From: CAYVQA01 sp045119035
GTDB taxonomy: Bacteria > Bacillota_I > Bacilli_A > ML615J-28 > CAG-313
Reading direction: 5' to 3'
Length of the DNA stretch: 42,785 nucleotides
Assembly (NCBI GenBank): GCA_045119035.1
Contig: JBGVCU010000058.1
Coordinates: 1-42,785, forward strand
The position numbers were made by a program, and so were the translations under genes. The notes beneath the pieces were generated by a model, which was not told where the DNA came from, ran no database searches, and worked only from the letters and a program-made list of their open reading frames with translations. Of this stretch, positions 42,671 to 42,785 are shown piece by piece (positions within the stretch are counted from its first letter, which is position 1; each line of letters opens with the position of its first letter).

Positions 42671-42785
42671 TTAAAAAAAGATACTATTAAGAGTTAACTT
42701 CCTAAATTCAAGCGGAGTTAGCTCTTTTATTTTCTCTTGTAATCTTTCATTATTGTAGTACTCTATAAATTTATTTATTGTCTCA
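42671..42785 (-). CDS. IS3-family (IS150-like) transposase, C-terminal end (partial)
   Basis: The last 37 codons plus TAA on the minus strand. The block FIEYYNNERLQEKIKELTPLEFR is the classic tail of IS3/IS150 OrfB transposases just after the DDE Glu region. The rest lies beyond the right edge, so intactness cannot be judged. Confidence 0.85.
   Translation of the reverse strand, partial: ETINKFIEYYNNERLQEKIKELTPLEFRKLTLNSIFF
42689..42735 (+). terminator. Stem-loop inside the IS end, a terminator on the + strand
   Basis: A 13-bp stem with two G-T pairs (42689-42701 with 42714-42726), 12-nt loop, then TTTTATTTT on the + strand. It lies in the transposase 3' coding end and can stop transcripts coming from metK. 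Confidence 0.65.

Larger units (their letters stand above)
42651..42785 (-). mobile_element. IS3-family insertion sequence, end only
   Basis: The element seems to begin at TG (42651) with TGTTCGGTAAAAACGGACA as the candidate terminal repeat, then runs off the right edge. The transposase 3' end points outward toward metK. Only the last 135 bp are in the window, so the boundary on this side rests on the TG...CA rule and the short imperfect palindrome. Confidence 0.65.

Noticed and set aside
2..42673. UGA read as tryptophan (Mollicutes code)
   Set aside because: All Trp codons checked, in more than 25 genes, are TGG, and no conserved frame is interrupted by TGA.
1..42785. tRNA, rRNA or CRISPR arrays, or a phage-defence island
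   Set aside because: No cloverleaf-like intergenic segment, no regularly spaced repeats and no defence-type genes were seen; nearly all space is filled by recognised core genes.

Overview
The window is A+T-rich chromosome of a Gram-positive-type bacterium in the low-GC Bacillota, most like the Erysipelotrichia/Mollicutes side of Bacilli (uncultured RF39-like gut lineages would fit; the exact taxon cannot be fixed from sequence alone). Reasons: the rplKA-rplJL-methyltransferase-rpoBC order, the yqeG-yqeH-yqeK-rsfS run, CIRCE-hrcA-grpE-dnaK-dnaJ, cshB-type helicase-nfo, strong consensus promoters (TTGACA, 17 bp, TATAAT), strong AGGAGG sites and dense intrinsic terminators. A sigma-K-type factor and a YlmC/YmxH-type PRC-barrel protein point to a sporulating ancestor or present sporulation. 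None of the 44 stop codons seen is TGA, and every tryptophan codon I checked is TGG.

Layout. 1-200: the 3' end of a probable large serine recombinase gene. 299-2531: DUF1538 membrane protein followed by two PII-like proteins, apparently one operon. 2637-7620: exported or membrane hydrolases (DUF885 lipoprotein, M28 peptidase with a membrane insertion, SGNH hydrolase) and an MntP-type Mn exporter. 7737-11241: a UvrX-like Y-family polymerase, YolD-like protein, an ASCH-hemolysin III fusion and a DUF5662 protein, preceded by tandem palindromic boxes. 11350-13223: flavin reductase-like protein, VTT membrane protein, and a polyprenol/phytol-kinase-like membrane protein that seems leaderless.

13328-24060: ribosomal protein and RNA polymerase block with its own promoters, a probable L1-type leader, a clear L10 leader and terminators. 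secE/nusG do not lie upstream and rpsL/rpsG do not lie downstream. Convergent to rpoC is the sigma-K-like gene, which seems to start with ATT behind a perfect ribosome binding site. 24871-28385: ribosome assembly/Ap4A genes, PRC-barrel protein and a metallo-beta-lactamase-fold hydrolase. 28468-33104: HrcA-regulated heat-shock operon. 33196-42626: ECF S-like protein, murI, rsmE-mtaB-helicase-nfo, a transposase-derived DNA-binding protein with Lys-rich tails, ispG (MEP pathway), a pseudouridine synthase, and metK behind a SAM-I riboswitch. 42651-42785: end of an IS3-family element that landed 24 bp after metK.

The best candidates for undescribed biology are the DUF1538-PII-PII operon (a membrane protein with two exactly spaced repeats plus two nucleotide-sensor-like proteins), the ATT-initiated sigma factor, the ASCH-HlyIII fusion in a probable DNA-damage operon, the domesticated transposase DNA-binding protein, and the complete avoidance of TGA.
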